DNA from: Tridacna crocea
Taxonomy: Eukaryota > Mollusca > Bivalvia > Cardiida > Cardiidae
Length of the DNA stretch: 64,000 bases
Direction: 5' to 3'
Assembly: GCA_943736015.1 (NCBI GenBank)
Contig: OX031056.1
Span: forward strand, 66,739,277-66,803,276
A program made the translations under genes and the position numbers. The number at the start of each line of letters is the position of its first letter. Within the stretch, counting starts at the first letter, position 1. A model generated the notes under the pieces. It saw only the letters and a program-made list of their open reading frames with translations, was not told where the DNA came from and ran no database searches. Of the stretch, positions 47,201 to 51,788 are shown piece after piece.

Positions 47201-48175
47201 ATCATAGACTAACAACAAAGTTTATACTTACTGTTTTGTGTTGCTGTCATAACTGAAGGTACATAAACCAAACTGTATCAGCAGAAAGTCACACACACCC
47301 TGAAAAGGTAGAAACATTTACATGCTGATATATAGGATCTGACATGAGTTGGTTTTTGAGATAAAAATTTATTAAACGAGTCTACAAAAATGTTATTAAT
47401 TGAGCCTTTGGTGAGCTTAATAACTTTTTTTGTAGACAAGTTTAATAAATTTTTACCTCAAGAGGTCTATTAGGTAAAGCTACATTCAAAGTTTAGTAGT
47501 TCTAGGCCATATGGTTTCAGATAAGAATATTTTTAAAGATTTCCAACATTTTTAAGTTTTGTTGTCATGGCAACCAAAGTCTTAGAAGGAACAAAATTCT
47601 GTCAAGAAATTGTATGGAGGACTATAGCAGGATCATTTCTGTGAAGTTTCATCAAAATTGGATGGGTAGGAGATGTTTGAAAATAAAAGTTAATGCACAC
47701 ACAGACGGAGACACACATGCACAGACAAACACAAAACAGATACCGTGCTATGACAGATGCCTGTTGGCCTTTGGCCACTGGAGTTAAAAAAAACATTTGA
47801 TTTTCAACTGTATGACCCTTTATTAGGCAAAATATTCAATATGAATTTGTCCTGACTCCAGTAAGAGAATTTCTTTTCAAGGAAATGATAAGACAATAAT
47901 TGTGGAAAAAAGAATAAAATGCTGGAAACCAGTATTTTCTCCTATTTGCATAATTTTTTCCAAACTTATGAAGTTGTAAGATGGCTTCTAAAGGAGACCG
48001 TTACATGTAATATGAAAAATTACCTGAACAGTTTTGTAATGTCTCTCCTCTGGAGTATCATATACAGCTATTGGTGAAAGTCTAGAATGGTTCAAACCTG
48101 TAAACTCCCCATCGATGGCCACAAAACTTGCTTCATCAATAGCTTCCAGTATGTCTTGTAATTTGTCCTTGAAAT
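23160..48175 (-). CDS. PARN: PARN, poly(A)-specific ribonuclease (partial, 14 exons)
   Basis: Deadenylase that shortens mRNA poly(A) tails and trims small non-coding RNAs; DEDD-family 3' exonuclease, nuclear and cytoplasmic. Seen: fourteen minus-strand exons whose phases join without a break (listed separately). The catalytic set is complete: D and E in AIDGEFTGL (exon at 48024), D in [15 protein letters not shown] (37547), H and D in [13 protein letters not shown] (28472). The order matches vertebrate PARN from about residue 8 to the end of the nuclease domain ([10 protein letters not shown] at 23160). Missing: exon 1 with the start codon, and everything after that point (RRM-like domain and basic C-terminal tail), presumably to the left or outside the window. 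All introns hold transposons. It lies head to head with BFAR. No frameshift or stop was seen, so it looks functional. Confidence 0.93.
23222..23470 (-). mobile_element. SINE S1, diverged
   Basis: Head side ATGGCTCAATGGCTCAAATG (minus), tail side ATGGTGTTTTACATTGCTT. Seven bases above PARN exon 23160-23215. Confidence 0.5.
23561..23790 (-). mobile_element. HP-A, complete
   Basis: TTAACCCATTACCACACAAT to TTTGGTAATGAGTTAA. Confidence 0.92.
24009..24460 (+). mobile_element. foldback element FB1 with 39-bp perfect palindrome
   Basis: Perfect 39-base arms 24016-24054 and 24058-24096 around the triplet ATG. The body continues through CTGACGTCACTGGAAAC, CATTTTGGATGTTGTG and ATGTTCCCGGCATGTTAACC to ACGAGAAATTTATTTGCAG. 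Confidence 0.8.
25074..25264 (-). mobile_element. HP-A, left end missing
   Basis: Begins within AAAGAAGCCTTTTGAAAAC; right end CTGGTAACTGATTAA, 35 bases from the donor of PARN exon 25300. Confidence 0.82.
25300..25369 (-). CDS. PARN: PARN exon: LFEPFVNK segment
   Basis: 70 nt, acceptor TTACCAG, donor CAA/GTAAGT. In the frame fixed by the neighbouring exons it reads [20 protein letters not shown] then VN and a split K, aligned with vertebrate HVSARSKLIEPFFNK. Another frame is open longer but does not match the family. Confidence 0.85.
25490..25688 (+). mobile_element. HP-A, diverged
   Basis: TCCAAATTGAAAGTGCTTGC; hairpin decayed; ends GGGTAAAAGTTAA. Confidence 0.7.
25685..25912 (-). mobile_element. 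HP-A, complete
   Basis: TTAACCCATTATCACACAAT to TATGGTAAAGACTTAA. Confidence 0.9.
25913..26148 (+). other. unrecognised open frame before pearl-like element 2
   Basis: [20 protein letters not shown] and [20 protein letters not shown] continue the frame of the hairpin element on its left for about 75 codons. Probably the head region of the tandem-unit element. Not assigned. Confidence 0.2.
26125..26792 (+). mobile_element. pearl-like element 2: about four tandem units plus microsatellite
   Basis: Units of about 125-150 bp (GACCACAAATGAAGACTTTAT; TGAAATGGCTACTTTTCCCA) followed by ACGGACGGACAGATAGACGG at 26709 and the tail CATGTCATAAGCTCTGCTGG to GAGCTAAAAA. Confidence 0.65.
26908..27135 (+). 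mobile_element. HP-A, complete
   Basis: TTAACTCTACAAACAACAAA to GTGGTAAGGAGTTAA; right arm mutated (CTATTTTTTCCAC). Confidence 0.87.
27140..27970. other. PARN intron, no feature recognised
   Basis: No repeat seen elsewhere in the window and no exon-like stretch. Confidence 0.5.
27978..28206 (-). mobile_element. HP-A, complete
   Basis: TTCAACTCTTTACCACAC to CAGGTAAAGAGTTAA, sharing TTAA with HP-B. Confidence 0.88.
28203..28431 (+). mobile_element. HP-B, complete
   Basis: 229 bp; stem GTGACAAAAGGTGAAATTGC; 40 bases from the donor of PARN exon 28472. Confidence 0.9.
28472..28582 (-). CDS. PARN: PARN exon: DEDD motif III/IV ([11 protein letters not shown])
   Basis: 111 nt, acceptor TTTGTAG, donor [29 protein letters not shown] then [16 protein letters not shown]. 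Holds the catalytic H and the fourth metal-binding D; equivalent to [20 protein letters not shown]. Confidence 0.95.
28667..28862 (-). mobile_element. HP-A, internal deletion near right end
   Basis: GTCGTCTGCGAATTTTGCTG joins across the deleted A-rich part; ends GTGTGGGTTAA. Confidence 0.85.
28863..29096 (-). mobile_element. HP-A, complete
   Basis: Directly abuts the previous copy with its own TTAA (TTAATTAA junction). Confidence 0.88.
29324..30155. mobile_element. hAT-like element with CAGGGTTCGAA ends
   Basis: CAGGGTTCGAATTTC at the left and GAAATTTCGAACCCTG at the right; 7-bp direct repeat TTACCAA on both sides (29317-29323, 30156-30162). 832 bp. Subterminal blocks resembling CACTTGCAAATTT occur near both ends. 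No transposase seen. Confidence 0.7.
30447..31295. mobile_element. element with CCGTATAACGG inverted ends at TA
   Basis: TA-CCGTATAACGGTTTTTTTT at the left, complement CCGTTATACGG-TA at the right, with inner repeats (CGTAAAAA, TTTACAGCA). The TA duplication suggests a mariner-type miniature element. No protein recognised. Confidence 0.6.
31886..32052. mobile_element. foldback MITE
   Basis: Arms of about 60 bp: AATCTTCTTGCAATAGTGGT and TGAGTTATGAGGCAAAATAA at the left pair with CCTCATAACTCAGGTGGTTT and ATAGAAAGAAGATT at the right. Confidence 0.65.
32110..32240 (+). repeat. repeat R3
   Basis: Shares GATGAAGATTATGTTCC, TGAATGACGTCACTAGATAT and CACGCTTTCCTTGCACT with 22300-22440. Confidence 0.55.
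32320..32462 (+). mobile_element. HP-A, eroded
   Basis: TCAATTTGAAAGTACATACA and GGATAAAGGAGAAAAAGCTG. Confidence 0.55.
32464..32663 (-). mobile_element. HP-A, right end lost
   Basis: CCCTTTACCACACAATCCCG; good hairpin; fades after GCAAATGCTTTCAATCTG. Confidence 0.82.
32660..32818 (+). mobile_element. HP-A, left end lost
   Basis: TTGTGGAAAAATGGAAAAATGC hairpin; ends GCAAAAGGGTTCA, 40 bases from PARN exon 32858. Confidence 0.72.
32858..32933 (-). CDS. PARN: PARN exon: SLSQLLEI segment
   Basis: 76 nt, acceptor TACACAG. Two donors are possible; TTG/GTATGT (32857) gives the phase needed by the next exon. [20 protein letters not shown] then RKPEV corresponds to [22 protein letters not shown]. 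Confidence 0.85.
33000..33300 (+). mobile_element. short element with ACCTCCGC ends and GACGG tract
   Basis: AATACCTCCGCTAGC at 33015 and TTGCGGAGGTATAG ending at 33300 are inverted. One core unit, then CAGAGACGGACGGCCAGACA. Same architecture as the pearl-like elements. Confidence 0.5.
33480..33725 (+). mobile_element. pearl-like remnant
   Basis: A single core unit ending TCTCAGACGGACACATGTATG and GGACGGGCAGAAGTTAC. Ends are not definable. Confidence 0.4.
33747..33975 (-). mobile_element. HP-A (C-like ends), complete
   Basis: TTAACCCTTTCCCAAACAAT to TTTGGGAAAGGGTTAA. Confidence 0.9.
34077..34119 (-). CDS. PARN: PARN exon: [12 protein letters not shown] segment
   Basis: 43 nt, acceptor TTTCAG, donor AAG/GTAACT. 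One base completes R, then [14 protein letters not shown], matching LLDTKLMASTQPFK. Confidence 0.9.
34246..34367 (+). mobile_element. HP element with hairpin removed
   Basis: 122 bp: both ends intact (TTAACCCTTTCCAAAATGAC; TTTGGAAAAGAGTTAA) but the palindrome is gone. Confidence 0.85.
34735..35228 (-). mobile_element. foldback element FB1, longest copy
   Basis: Reverse orientation. Body 34735-35075, then arms GTTGTACGTTCAGATGGCAG (35082) and CCTGCCACCTGACCGTACAAC around an inner pair CACGGCTGTGGTGAATCATG/CATGATTAACCAGTC. Six bases left of PARN exon 35234-35277, on the donor side. Confidence 0.78.
35234..35277 (-). CDS. PARN: PARN exon: [12 protein letters not shown] segment
   Basis: 44 nt, acceptor CCTACAG, donor [23 protein letters not shown] plus two bases of an R codon. 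Matches DLSEFKEMTTCVFPR of vertebrates. Confidence 0.87.
35425..35540 (+). mobile_element. HP-A remnant
   Basis: GTAGATGACAAAACTTTAGA; TGCTGATTACCAGCA core; right end GTGTGGTAAATG. Confidence 0.55.
35538..35744 (-). mobile_element. HP-A, hairpin right arm deleted
   Basis: GGAGAAAATGCTGGTACACAATGTTTTC shows the deletion point. Confidence 0.85.
35753..35981 (+). mobile_element. HP-A, right end eroded
   Basis: TTAACTTTTTTACCAGATGA; hairpin GGAAGAAAACGCTGGTTACC. Confidence 0.78.
36000..36097 (+). mobile_element. HP-A, left 98 bp only
   Basis: TTAACTCGTTACCAAACGAC to GAAATTAGTTTTGCGG, then cut by unrelated sequence. Confidence 0.82.
36392..36646 (-). other. unrecognised reading frame in a PARN intron
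   Basis: Up to 84 codons. The part [20 protein letters not shown] and [20 protein letters not shown] has a protein-like composition, unlike the surrounding AT-rich frames. It could be a gene fragment carried by a transposon or chance. No family recognised. Confidence 0.2.
36888..37090 (-). repeat. repeat R2
   Basis: Reverse match to 7448-7735 (GGCACAAGTTATTTTTGC, GCTGATGAAATAAATTATAC, GTTCTATTTTTAGCAAAGTA), directly left of the R1 copy, so R2 and R1 may be parts of one element. Confidence 0.55.
37095..37445 (+). repeat. interspersed repeat R1
   Basis: Shares TTTGGGCATCCTGGGTACAG, GCTATGATCAGCAGTTTAGA and TGACATGCGCAGACAACG with the copy at 9566. Confidence 0.7.
37547..37624 (-). CDS. PARN: PARN exon: DEDD motif II (GHNMHLD)
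   Basis: 78 nt (26 codons), acceptor TTACAG, donor [29 protein letters not shown] carries the third catalytic acid. Near-identical to the vertebrate GHNMLLDVMHTVHQF core. Confidence 0.95.
37802..38029 (+). mobile_element. HP-A, complete
   Basis: TTAACTCATTACCAAACAAC to GTGTGGTAAAGAGTTAA. Confidence 0.92.
38026..38318 (-). mobile_element. HP-A with duplicated right part
   Basis: A roughly 65-bp block (CACAGTACTTTTTTTCTGTC ... AAGTCTAAAGT) is present twice. Ends about 25 bases from PARN exon 38343. Confidence 0.8.
38343..38399 (-). CDS. PARN: PARN exon: [11 protein letters not shown] segment
   Basis: 57 nt (19 codons, phase 0 to 0), acceptor TTTCAG, donor [28 protein letters not shown] aligns with vertebrate ELNDAVGFSRVIHAIANS, the return into the nuclease core. 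Found by its splice sites and homology; too short to show as an open frame. Confidence 0.9.
38492..39044 (+). mobile_element. MULE-like element, degraded
   Basis: Starts CATCTTGGCAAGCCAAGG and ends CCTTGGCTCGGGAAGACG, inside an HP-A copy. No clean 9-bp duplication is left. The ZAD-like frame (38683-38935, plus strand) retains [16 protein letters not shown] and [17 protein letters not shown] but has lost a zinc cysteine and gained stops. Confidence 0.75.
38683..38935 (+). pseudogene. broken ZAD-like frame
   Basis: Homologous codon for codon to the frame at 19385-19702. The first CxxC is reduced to HSIC and at least two stop codons interrupt it. Confidence 0.55.
39114..39341 (-). mobile_element. 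HP-A, complete
   Basis: TTAACCCATTACCACACAAT to TTTGGTAGTGAGTTAA. Confidence 0.92.
39478..39810 (+). mobile_element. HP-A with two hairpins
   Basis: 333 bp. The hairpin and its left flank (CTTTTGATTTTG, GAGGGTAGAAAACATTGTGG) occur twice; the first hairpin also repeats CTGGTTACCAG at its centre. Both TTAA ends intact. Confidence 0.9.
39826..40098 (-). mobile_element. two eroded HP-A copies
   Basis: CAGCATTTTCTTCTTTTCCC at 39880 and CAGTATTTTCTCCTTTTCAA at 39964; right end GTCATCTGCACATGCTTTC. Confidence 0.55.
40172..40298 (-). CDS. PARN: PARN exon: end of R3H insertion, ERYILVTKV
   Basis: 127 nt, acceptor GCTTTTAG, donor ATG/GTATTT. Reads [20 protein letters not shown] then [20 protein letters not shown]. 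Vertebrate equivalent: ETEKKERYIVISKVDEEE and its charged helix. A hairpin element starts 26 bases beyond the acceptor (40324), so it sits where the branch site should be. Confidence 0.92.
40324..40553 (-). mobile_element. HP-A, complete
   Basis: TTAACCCATTACCACACAAT to GTGTGGTAAAGAGTTAA; stem GTGGAAAAAGG against CCTTTTCCCACAGTG. Confidence 0.92.
40570..40872 (-). mobile_element. SINE S1, best copy
   Basis: Minus strand: TAGTACAGTTGGTAGTGTGC as A-box region and GGTTTGAATCC as B-box (40799), then the S1 body to the CAACATTATTTCAACTATAT tail. Confidence 0.65.
41522..41626 (-). CDS. PARN: PARN exon: R3H region, FQRKLTYQ
   Basis: 105 nt, acceptor CTACAG, donor CAA/GTAAGT. Translates as [20 protein letters not shown] then [14 protein letters not shown], aligned with vertebrate EPCTGFQRKLIYQTLSWKY. 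The acidic run EEEE is where vertebrates have SEENKN. Confidence 0.9.
41683..41911 (-). mobile_element. HP-B, complete, reversed
   Basis: 229 bp; TTAACTCTTTACTCCATAGA to CATGGGGTAAAGGATTAA; loop CTCGTGACGAG. Confidence 0.9.
41908..41980 (-). mobile_element. HP-A, left end only
   Basis: TTAACTCATACCACACAATT, ending near GAAAATATACTGTGATGC. Confidence 0.65.
42276..42447 (+). mobile_element. HP-A, left end missing
   Basis: Begins CAAAATAAAAGTGACTGAAA; perfect hairpin except one base; ends TTAA shared with the next copy. Confidence 0.87.
42444..42674 (+). mobile_element. HP-A, complete
   Basis: TTAACTCATGATTAAACGAC to GTGTGGTAAAGGGTCAA. Confidence 0.9.
42816..43170 (-). repeat. interspersed repeat R1
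   Basis: Reverse copy: TGTCTGCGCATGTCATATTC at the left, GAATGCCATCTAGCAGGAGA at the right. It ends 41 bases from PARN exon 43211-43443. Confidence 0.7.
43211..43443 (-). CDS. PARN: PARN exon: [17 protein letters not shown] segment and start of the R3H region
   Basis: 233 nt, acceptor GTTACAG, donor TTG/GTAAGG. Starts [20 protein letters not shown] (vertebrate [20 protein letters not shown]) and ends [16 protein letters not shown], where the nuclease core is interrupted by the R3H RNA-binding insertion. A hairpin element begins about 20 bases upstream of the acceptor. Confidence 0.95.
43465..43603 (-). mobile_element. HP-A, truncated
   Basis: ATCATTTACCACACAATCCG; hairpin partly lost; starts about 20 bases beyond the acceptor of PARN exon 43443. 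Confidence 0.75.
43603..43772 (+). mobile_element. HP-A, left end missing
   Basis: GTAATTGTGACTGATAATAA then hairpin; ends GTGTGGTAATGGGTTAA. Confidence 0.85.
43811..44041 (+). mobile_element. HP-A, diverged
   Basis: CTAACTCTTTTATAAAACAA to GGTAAATAGTTA; a poly-A stretch replaces part of the left end. Confidence 0.7.
44045..44180 (+). mobile_element. HP-A remnant
   Basis: TGACTTGTTCATATTAAAAG and AAATTGTAGATGACAAATTA. Confidence 0.45.
44200..44640 (+). repeat. unresolved repeat with inverted GTGAAAGATCGAAATT/AATTTCAATCTTTCAC
   Basis: GTGAAAGATCGAAATTTATT (44214) pairs with AAATAAATTTCAATCTTTCA (44315). An open frame of 142 codons crosses the stretch, but it contains the palindrome and low-complexity runs and I do not call it a gene. 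Confidence 0.4.
44774..44855 (-). CDS. PARN: PARN exon: PFNFYVF segment
   Basis: 82 nt, acceptor GATGCAG, donor CAG/GTAAGT. One base completes Q, then [19 protein letters not shown] and PDVRFACQ, matching the vertebrate [20 protein letters not shown] segment. Phase 0 at the end. Confidence 0.93.
44995..45223 (-). mobile_element. HP-A, complete
   Basis: 229 bp; TTAACCCATTACCACACAAT to TTTGGTAATGAGTTAA. Confidence 0.92.
45224..45883. other. PARN intron, nothing firm
   Basis: A CTTTCA hexamer run at 45462-45481 and an ATAAGGCG/CGCC block at 45770-45820; otherwise plain AT-rich sequence. Confidence 0.5.
45884..46110 (+). mobile_element. tRNA-derived SINE S2
   Basis: A-box-like TGGTTGTGAGGTAGAGC (45902) and B-box-like CTGAGTTCGATACATC (45944) at tRNA spacing; body TACTGGTCTAGTCCCTAGGA; A-rich 3' end GTAAAATAAAAGTTTAAAC. 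Confidence 0.65.
46369..46582 (-). mobile_element. HP-A, diverged
   Basis: CCTTTTTACCACTCAATGAT; shortened stem GGGAAAAGAAAATGCTGG; right end TTTAGTATTAGGTGAA. Confidence 0.75.
46700..46930 (+). mobile_element. HP-A, complete
   Basis: TCAACTCTTTACCAATTGAC to GTGTGGTAAAGAGTTAA. Confidence 0.9.
47144..47161 (+). repeat. poly-C tract
   Basis: Eighteen consecutive C. Confidence 0.95.
47232..47299 (-). CDS. PARN: PARN exon: FGLCTF segment
   Basis: 68 nt, acceptor TTTTCAG, donor CA/GTAAGT. Reads [20 protein letters not shown], equivalent to the vertebrate DFLLFQFGLCTFKYD strand of the nuclease fold. Leaves two bases for the next exon. Confidence 0.92.
47338..47470. mobile_element. foldback MITE
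   Basis: TTTGAGATAAAAATTTATTA and GTCTACAAAAATGTTATTAA at the left pair with TTAATAACTTTTTTTGTAGA and TAATAAATTTTTACCTCAAG at the right. A partial relative is at 57740-57808. Confidence 0.6.
47475..47795 (+). mobile_element. pearl-like remnant in a PARN intron
   Basis: One core unit, then CACACACAGACGGAGACACA (47697) and the tail TGTTGGCCTTTGGCCACTGG, like the tail at 26760. Confidence 0.5.
47870..47985 (-). mobile_element. HP-A remnant
   Basis: AATGCTGGAAACCAGTATTTTC core with weak arms. Confidence 0.5.
48024..48175 (-). CDS. PARN: PARN exon (first one seen): DEDD motif I
   Basis: 152 nt, acceptor TATAG, donor CAG/GTAATT. It enters with two bases of a split codon, then 50 codons [17 protein letters not shown] onward and AIDGEFTGL, which carries the first two metal-binding acids. 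It ends [12 protein letters not shown], matching the DTPEERYQKL stretch of vertebrate PARN. The split codon implies a short upstream exon ending with one base, which I could not place. Confidence 0.93.
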
Positions 48176-48251
48176 CTATAATAAACAAAGATAATAATGG
48201 ATTATGAAATACAATTAGTCAATGTACATTTTATAATTAGTCTTAACCACT

Positions 48252-48478
48252 TTAACCCTTTCCAAAACAAGCCCTGGTTTTTACATGTCTGCAGTAAAAG
48301 TCTTTGAAAACACTGTGGGAAAAGGAGAAATTGCTCATAACGAGCAATTTCTCCTTTTCCCACAGTGTTTTCTACCCTTTATGAGAAATTTCTGCAATTT
48401 TCTCCAAATCTTAAATTATCGTCTGCAAACTCTTTCAGTTTGGAAGGGTTCAAAATTTGTTGTTTGGGAAAGGTTTAA
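48252..48478 (-). mobile_element. HP-C, complete
   Basis: TTAACCCTTTCCAAAACAAG; stem and TTGCTCATAACGAGCAA loop as in the type copy; 77 bases above the acceptor of PARN exon 48175. Confidence 0.9.
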
Positions 48479-48479
48479 A

Positions 48480-49267
48480 CATGGCACAGGCAGGGAACAA
48501 GCTAAAGGCAATGTAGGCAATGAAGTCACCTTCAATAACTAGATGTTACCTTGTCAAGCGTGCACAGCAAAAAGGGTTTGCAAAACAACTAAGGTTCAGG
48601 GGGCAAAACAGCTAGAAATGTAAGAATAGAGACGAAACAAGTTGGGGTGATCAACCCAGGGAAACATCTTGGGGCAAAACATTTTGTTAGCAGTGTGTAT
48701 AACAAATATCAAATGACACCCAAGTGAAATACCTTTTTTATTTACATATATTTCGAATACTGTATTATAAGGATATATATGTGGCAAATAATTCGGGAAA
48801 TACTGATTATGGACATTCTGCACTGGGAAAAGTTTGCAAATTTAAATAGCTTGTTATTTGTTGTTATACTTGTTACTATAAACGTGAACAGAAAAGTTTG
48901 CAAATTTGTCACATTTGCAAAATTGCAAATATTTTCATGTTGCAAAAATTACCACTTATAAAGTACTCAGTCCGTTACCCTAATATTTCAGATACATTTT
49001 GTACAAACAAATGGGGAAAATGTACTGTAGGCCTATTTGACTTTGTTTGGTATTTCGAGATGAAAGACCATCAAAATGTTGCATCAAACAAAGCCAAATT
49101 AAAGAAAAGTATAGAAATTTCACAAGGACATCATAGAAAATCACATTCTCTTGGTGACCAAATGTACCTATCTATTACAGGTGCAAACATTTCAAACAGT
49201 CACAAATGTCATATATCCATAAAATTCCTCATGAACCATTTATTATCATGATAACTGTCATCTGATA
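48480..49267. other. PARN 5' side, no feature recognised
   Basis: Short repeats of TTTGCAAATTT and TTTGCAAAATTGCAAAT at 48834-48935; no PARN exon 1 identified. Confidence 0.5.
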
Positions 49268-49395
49268 TTGAACGAAACTGTCGGGGAACTGTCTACAAAG
49301 GTATTGCGGAACTGTCTCAAAAATTTTTTTAACCTGTCGGGGCACTGTCTAGAAAACTTGTGTTGGGGAACTGTCCTGTCGGGGAGCCATCTTGT
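49268..49395 (+). repeat. array of a GTCGGGGAACTGTCT motif
   Basis: CTGTCGGGGAACTGTCT, GCGGAACTGTCT, TGTCGGGGCACTGTCT, GTTGGGGAACTGTCC, TGTCGGGGAGCCATCTT: five loosely spaced versions of one motif. Confidence 0.6.
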
Positions 49396-49722
49396 TCCCG
49401 GATTCTGGTACTTAACATTGCCTCTCATCACCACAAAAAAGCATACACATTTGGTTGAAAGTTAGTAATCCGTAATCTAAAAGCAGATAAACTGCTTGTT
49501 TCCCGCATCAATTACAAATTACCAGAGTCTTTGCCAAATCCAATTTTAGTAGTGGAAGGGGATGCTACATAAATTACGTTTGGGTAACTTGTCTTCTGTG
49601 GGGCAAGTTGTCTGAATGACAGACAACTCGCCCCAAAGATAACTCGCCCCAAGACAACTCGCCCCACAAAAAACTCGCCCCAAGACAACTCGTCCCAAAT
49701 TTAGAAGACAACTCATCCCAAA

Positions 49723-49951
49723 TTAACCCTTTCCCAAACAACAAACTTTTGGACTAGACCAAATTGAAAGGATTTGCAGACAACAATTCAACTCTTGCTG
49801 AAAAGATGATTTCTGTCTATGGTAGGGTAAGAAACATTGTCGGAAAAGGAGAAAATGCTGGTTACCAGCATTTTCTCCTTTTCCCACAATCTTTTCAAAA
49901 GACTACTATTCCAGACCCGTAAAAACTATGGATTGTTTGGGAAAGGGTTAA
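49723..49951 (+). mobile_element. HP-A (C-like ends), inserted in the ACTCGCCCC array
   Basis: 229 bp; TTAACCCTTTCCCAAACAAC to TTTGGGAAAGGGTTAA; array units continue on both sides. Confidence 0.9.
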
Positions 49952-49994
49952 GGGACAACTCGCCCCACATCGAAGACAAGTCGTCTCAAGTTTA

Positions 49995-50930
49995 TAAAAA
50001 CTCGAAGAATTGAGCCCAATTTAAACAAACTGCTCTACAGTAGCTCTTTTACACAGTTGATGTGTCAGATCTGTATCCATATTGAATCTGCTCGGAAAAA
50101 ATGGTTTTCTTTCGTGATATTTGGAGAATGAAATTAAAAATTAACAGATACAGAAAGGTAACTGGCCGCCATTTTGAATCGGGTAAACATGTTACCTGGC
50201 CTTAGTTATAGACTTGTCTATCTAAAAACCACGTCTACTGATGATAAATCAAACATCGATTCAATTCTACAAAATATAGATATAATTGCAGTTCACCCTG
50301 TACAACATAGTGGAAAAAGCAGAAAATGTTGTCAAATGCGACAAGCGCATAACGACAGATACATTGAGCAATGCTTAATTTAGGTACTTTGTTCGCAAAT
50401 GGAACGCACTTGCATACTCTGTGGAGTATATATTTGAGTTTATGATTTAAAAAACTAAATATAGGTAATAATTGCATCTGATAACTCCCAAGTCTGTATT
50501 TTGTGTAATAAAGGTCAGGTATTTTGTTGTGTAAGGACCCGACACGCCAGTATTTTGGCTATTGTTCTCCACATGAATCAATGTCAGATCAACGTAGATA
50601 CTGATGACATTTTTCTTCAACATTAATCTTCTCTGTAGTGATCATTAATATTATTGTGTTTTATGCAAAAAAGCGCCAAATTTTGCAGAGGTTGAATCCC
50701 AAAACAACAAATATGTACGTCAAGTGGGTATTTCGGTGGGTTTTTAAACATATGTCTATCTCGGTGCATTGTTTACGTCGGACCTCAATGGTATGTTGTT
50801 ATTTTGTCATTATGATTTAAACTAACAGCCCTTCATCTCTATTGACATTATTGTGTCAAATTTCACAAAAAAGACAAATCTGTTGAATTTCAAAGGTAAT
50901 AATAACATAGTTATAAAAACATTACGGCTA
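49995..50930. other. interior of the composite element, no coding recognised
   Basis: GGCCGCCATTTTGAATC at 50165 resembles a promoter-proximal or transposon CpG patch; open frames are short and unmatched. Confidence 0.4.
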
Positions 50931-50933
50931 TTT

Positions 50934-51035
50934 CGGCGATTCATCGGACCGGAGCCAAGGATTGAACCATAAAGCCCTTGTCCTCAAGTCCTTTACACTA
51001 CTGGCTGAGCTACCCGTGCACTGCACAGCACTGTA
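50934..51035 (-). mobile_element. tRNA-like SINE head
   Basis: Minus strand: GGGTAGCTCAGCCAGTAGTG (A-box) and ATGGTTCAATCCTTGGC (B-box). No clear body or tail. Confidence 0.5.
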
Positions 51036-51260
51036 CTTAGATAGCAGTGTGCCACAAAAAAGGAACAAGGGAAAACTTAAGTGAACGGCAGGGTTTTCCA
51101 TGACGCACAAATCCTGCGTCATTGACGCAATTTTAATTCAAATGACCCCCAAAATAAATGACAGTGCGTCATCGGTGACGCAACTTTCCAAAATCTAAAT
51201 AATGTACGAATTTGAATGAAGCGTCATAATTCCAAGTGTGTTCTTGCTCCAATGTCAGAC

Positions 51261-51466
51261 TGTTACGACAGACCACTCCTTCCTGCATGGTATACTCCCG
51301 ATTTAAATACAATACCTGGCTACTGCGTCAGGGAGATATCTCTTTGGCTCAGTGGTTAGGTTATTGCCTTTGCGTCCGGGAGTTCGGAGTTCGAATCCCG
51401 CTCCGATCCTTATTTCTTCCATGCAATTATTCATTTGTTTCTTTGTTACGGACTTCGTTCGTAAGA
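51261..51466 (+). repeat. 5' LTR of the TRIM, with A- and B-box
   Basis: Contains TGGCTCAGTGGTTAGG at 51345 (tRNA A-box form) and GTTCGAATCC at 51389 (B-box form), 44 bases apart as in a tRNA. The acceptor and T stems do not pair well, so it is a tRNA-derived Pol III promoter rather than a tRNA gene. Confidence 0.8.
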
Positions 51467-51484
51467 TGGGGGCTCGTCCGGGAT
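51467..51484 (+). promoter_or_regulatory. primer-binding site, tRNA-Pro type
   Basis: TGGGGGCTCGTCCGGGAT sits directly after the 5' LTR and is complementary to the 3' end of tRNA-Pro. Confidence 0.85.
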
Positions 51485-51582
51485 TGGCCATTGAGCCATT
51501 AATCCCATTTGTTGTCCAAAATCGGACTTCCTGCCTAATAAGGCTTTGAGTCATCAATAAATGATGACTTTAAGAGGGGGTG

Positions 51583-51788
51583 TGTTACGACAGACCACTC
51601 CTTCCTGCATGGTATACTCCCGATTTAAATACAATACCTGGCTACTGCGTCAGGGAGATATCTCTTTGGCTCAGTGGTTAGGTTATTGGCTTTGCGTCCG
51701 GGAGTTCAGAGTTCGAATCCCGCTCCGATCCTTATTTCTTCCATGCAATTATTCATTTGTTTCTTTGTTACGGACTTCGTTCGTAAGA
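51583..51788 (+). repeat. 3' LTR of the TRIM
   Basis: Same length as the 5' LTR and aligned base for base; differences at the GCC/GGC and CGGAG/CAGAG positions. The same A/B-box pair lies at 51667 and 51711. Confidence 0.85.

Larger units (their letters stand above)
51261..51788 (+). mobile_element. TRIM: miniature LTR retrotransposon with Pol III boxes in its LTRs
   Basis: Two 206-bp direct repeats (51261-51466, 51583-51788) differ at only two bases seen by eye. Each starts TGTTACGA and ends TCGTAAGA, an imperfect 8-bp inverted end. The element is flanked by the 5-bp duplication CAGAC (51256-51260, 51789-51793). The internal part is 116 bp: it opens with a primer-binding site identical to the tRNA-Pro site used by many retroviruses (TGGGGGCTCGTCCGGGAT, 51467) and closes with a purine tract AAGAGGGGG before the 3' LTR. 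No room for gag or pol, so it must be moved by proteins of another element. The near-identity of the LTRs suggests a recent insertion. Confidence 0.88.

Noticed and set aside
51338-51410. A functional tRNA gene
   Set aside because: A and B boxes are good, but acceptor and T stems do not pair, and the sequence is duplicated as part of the LTR.
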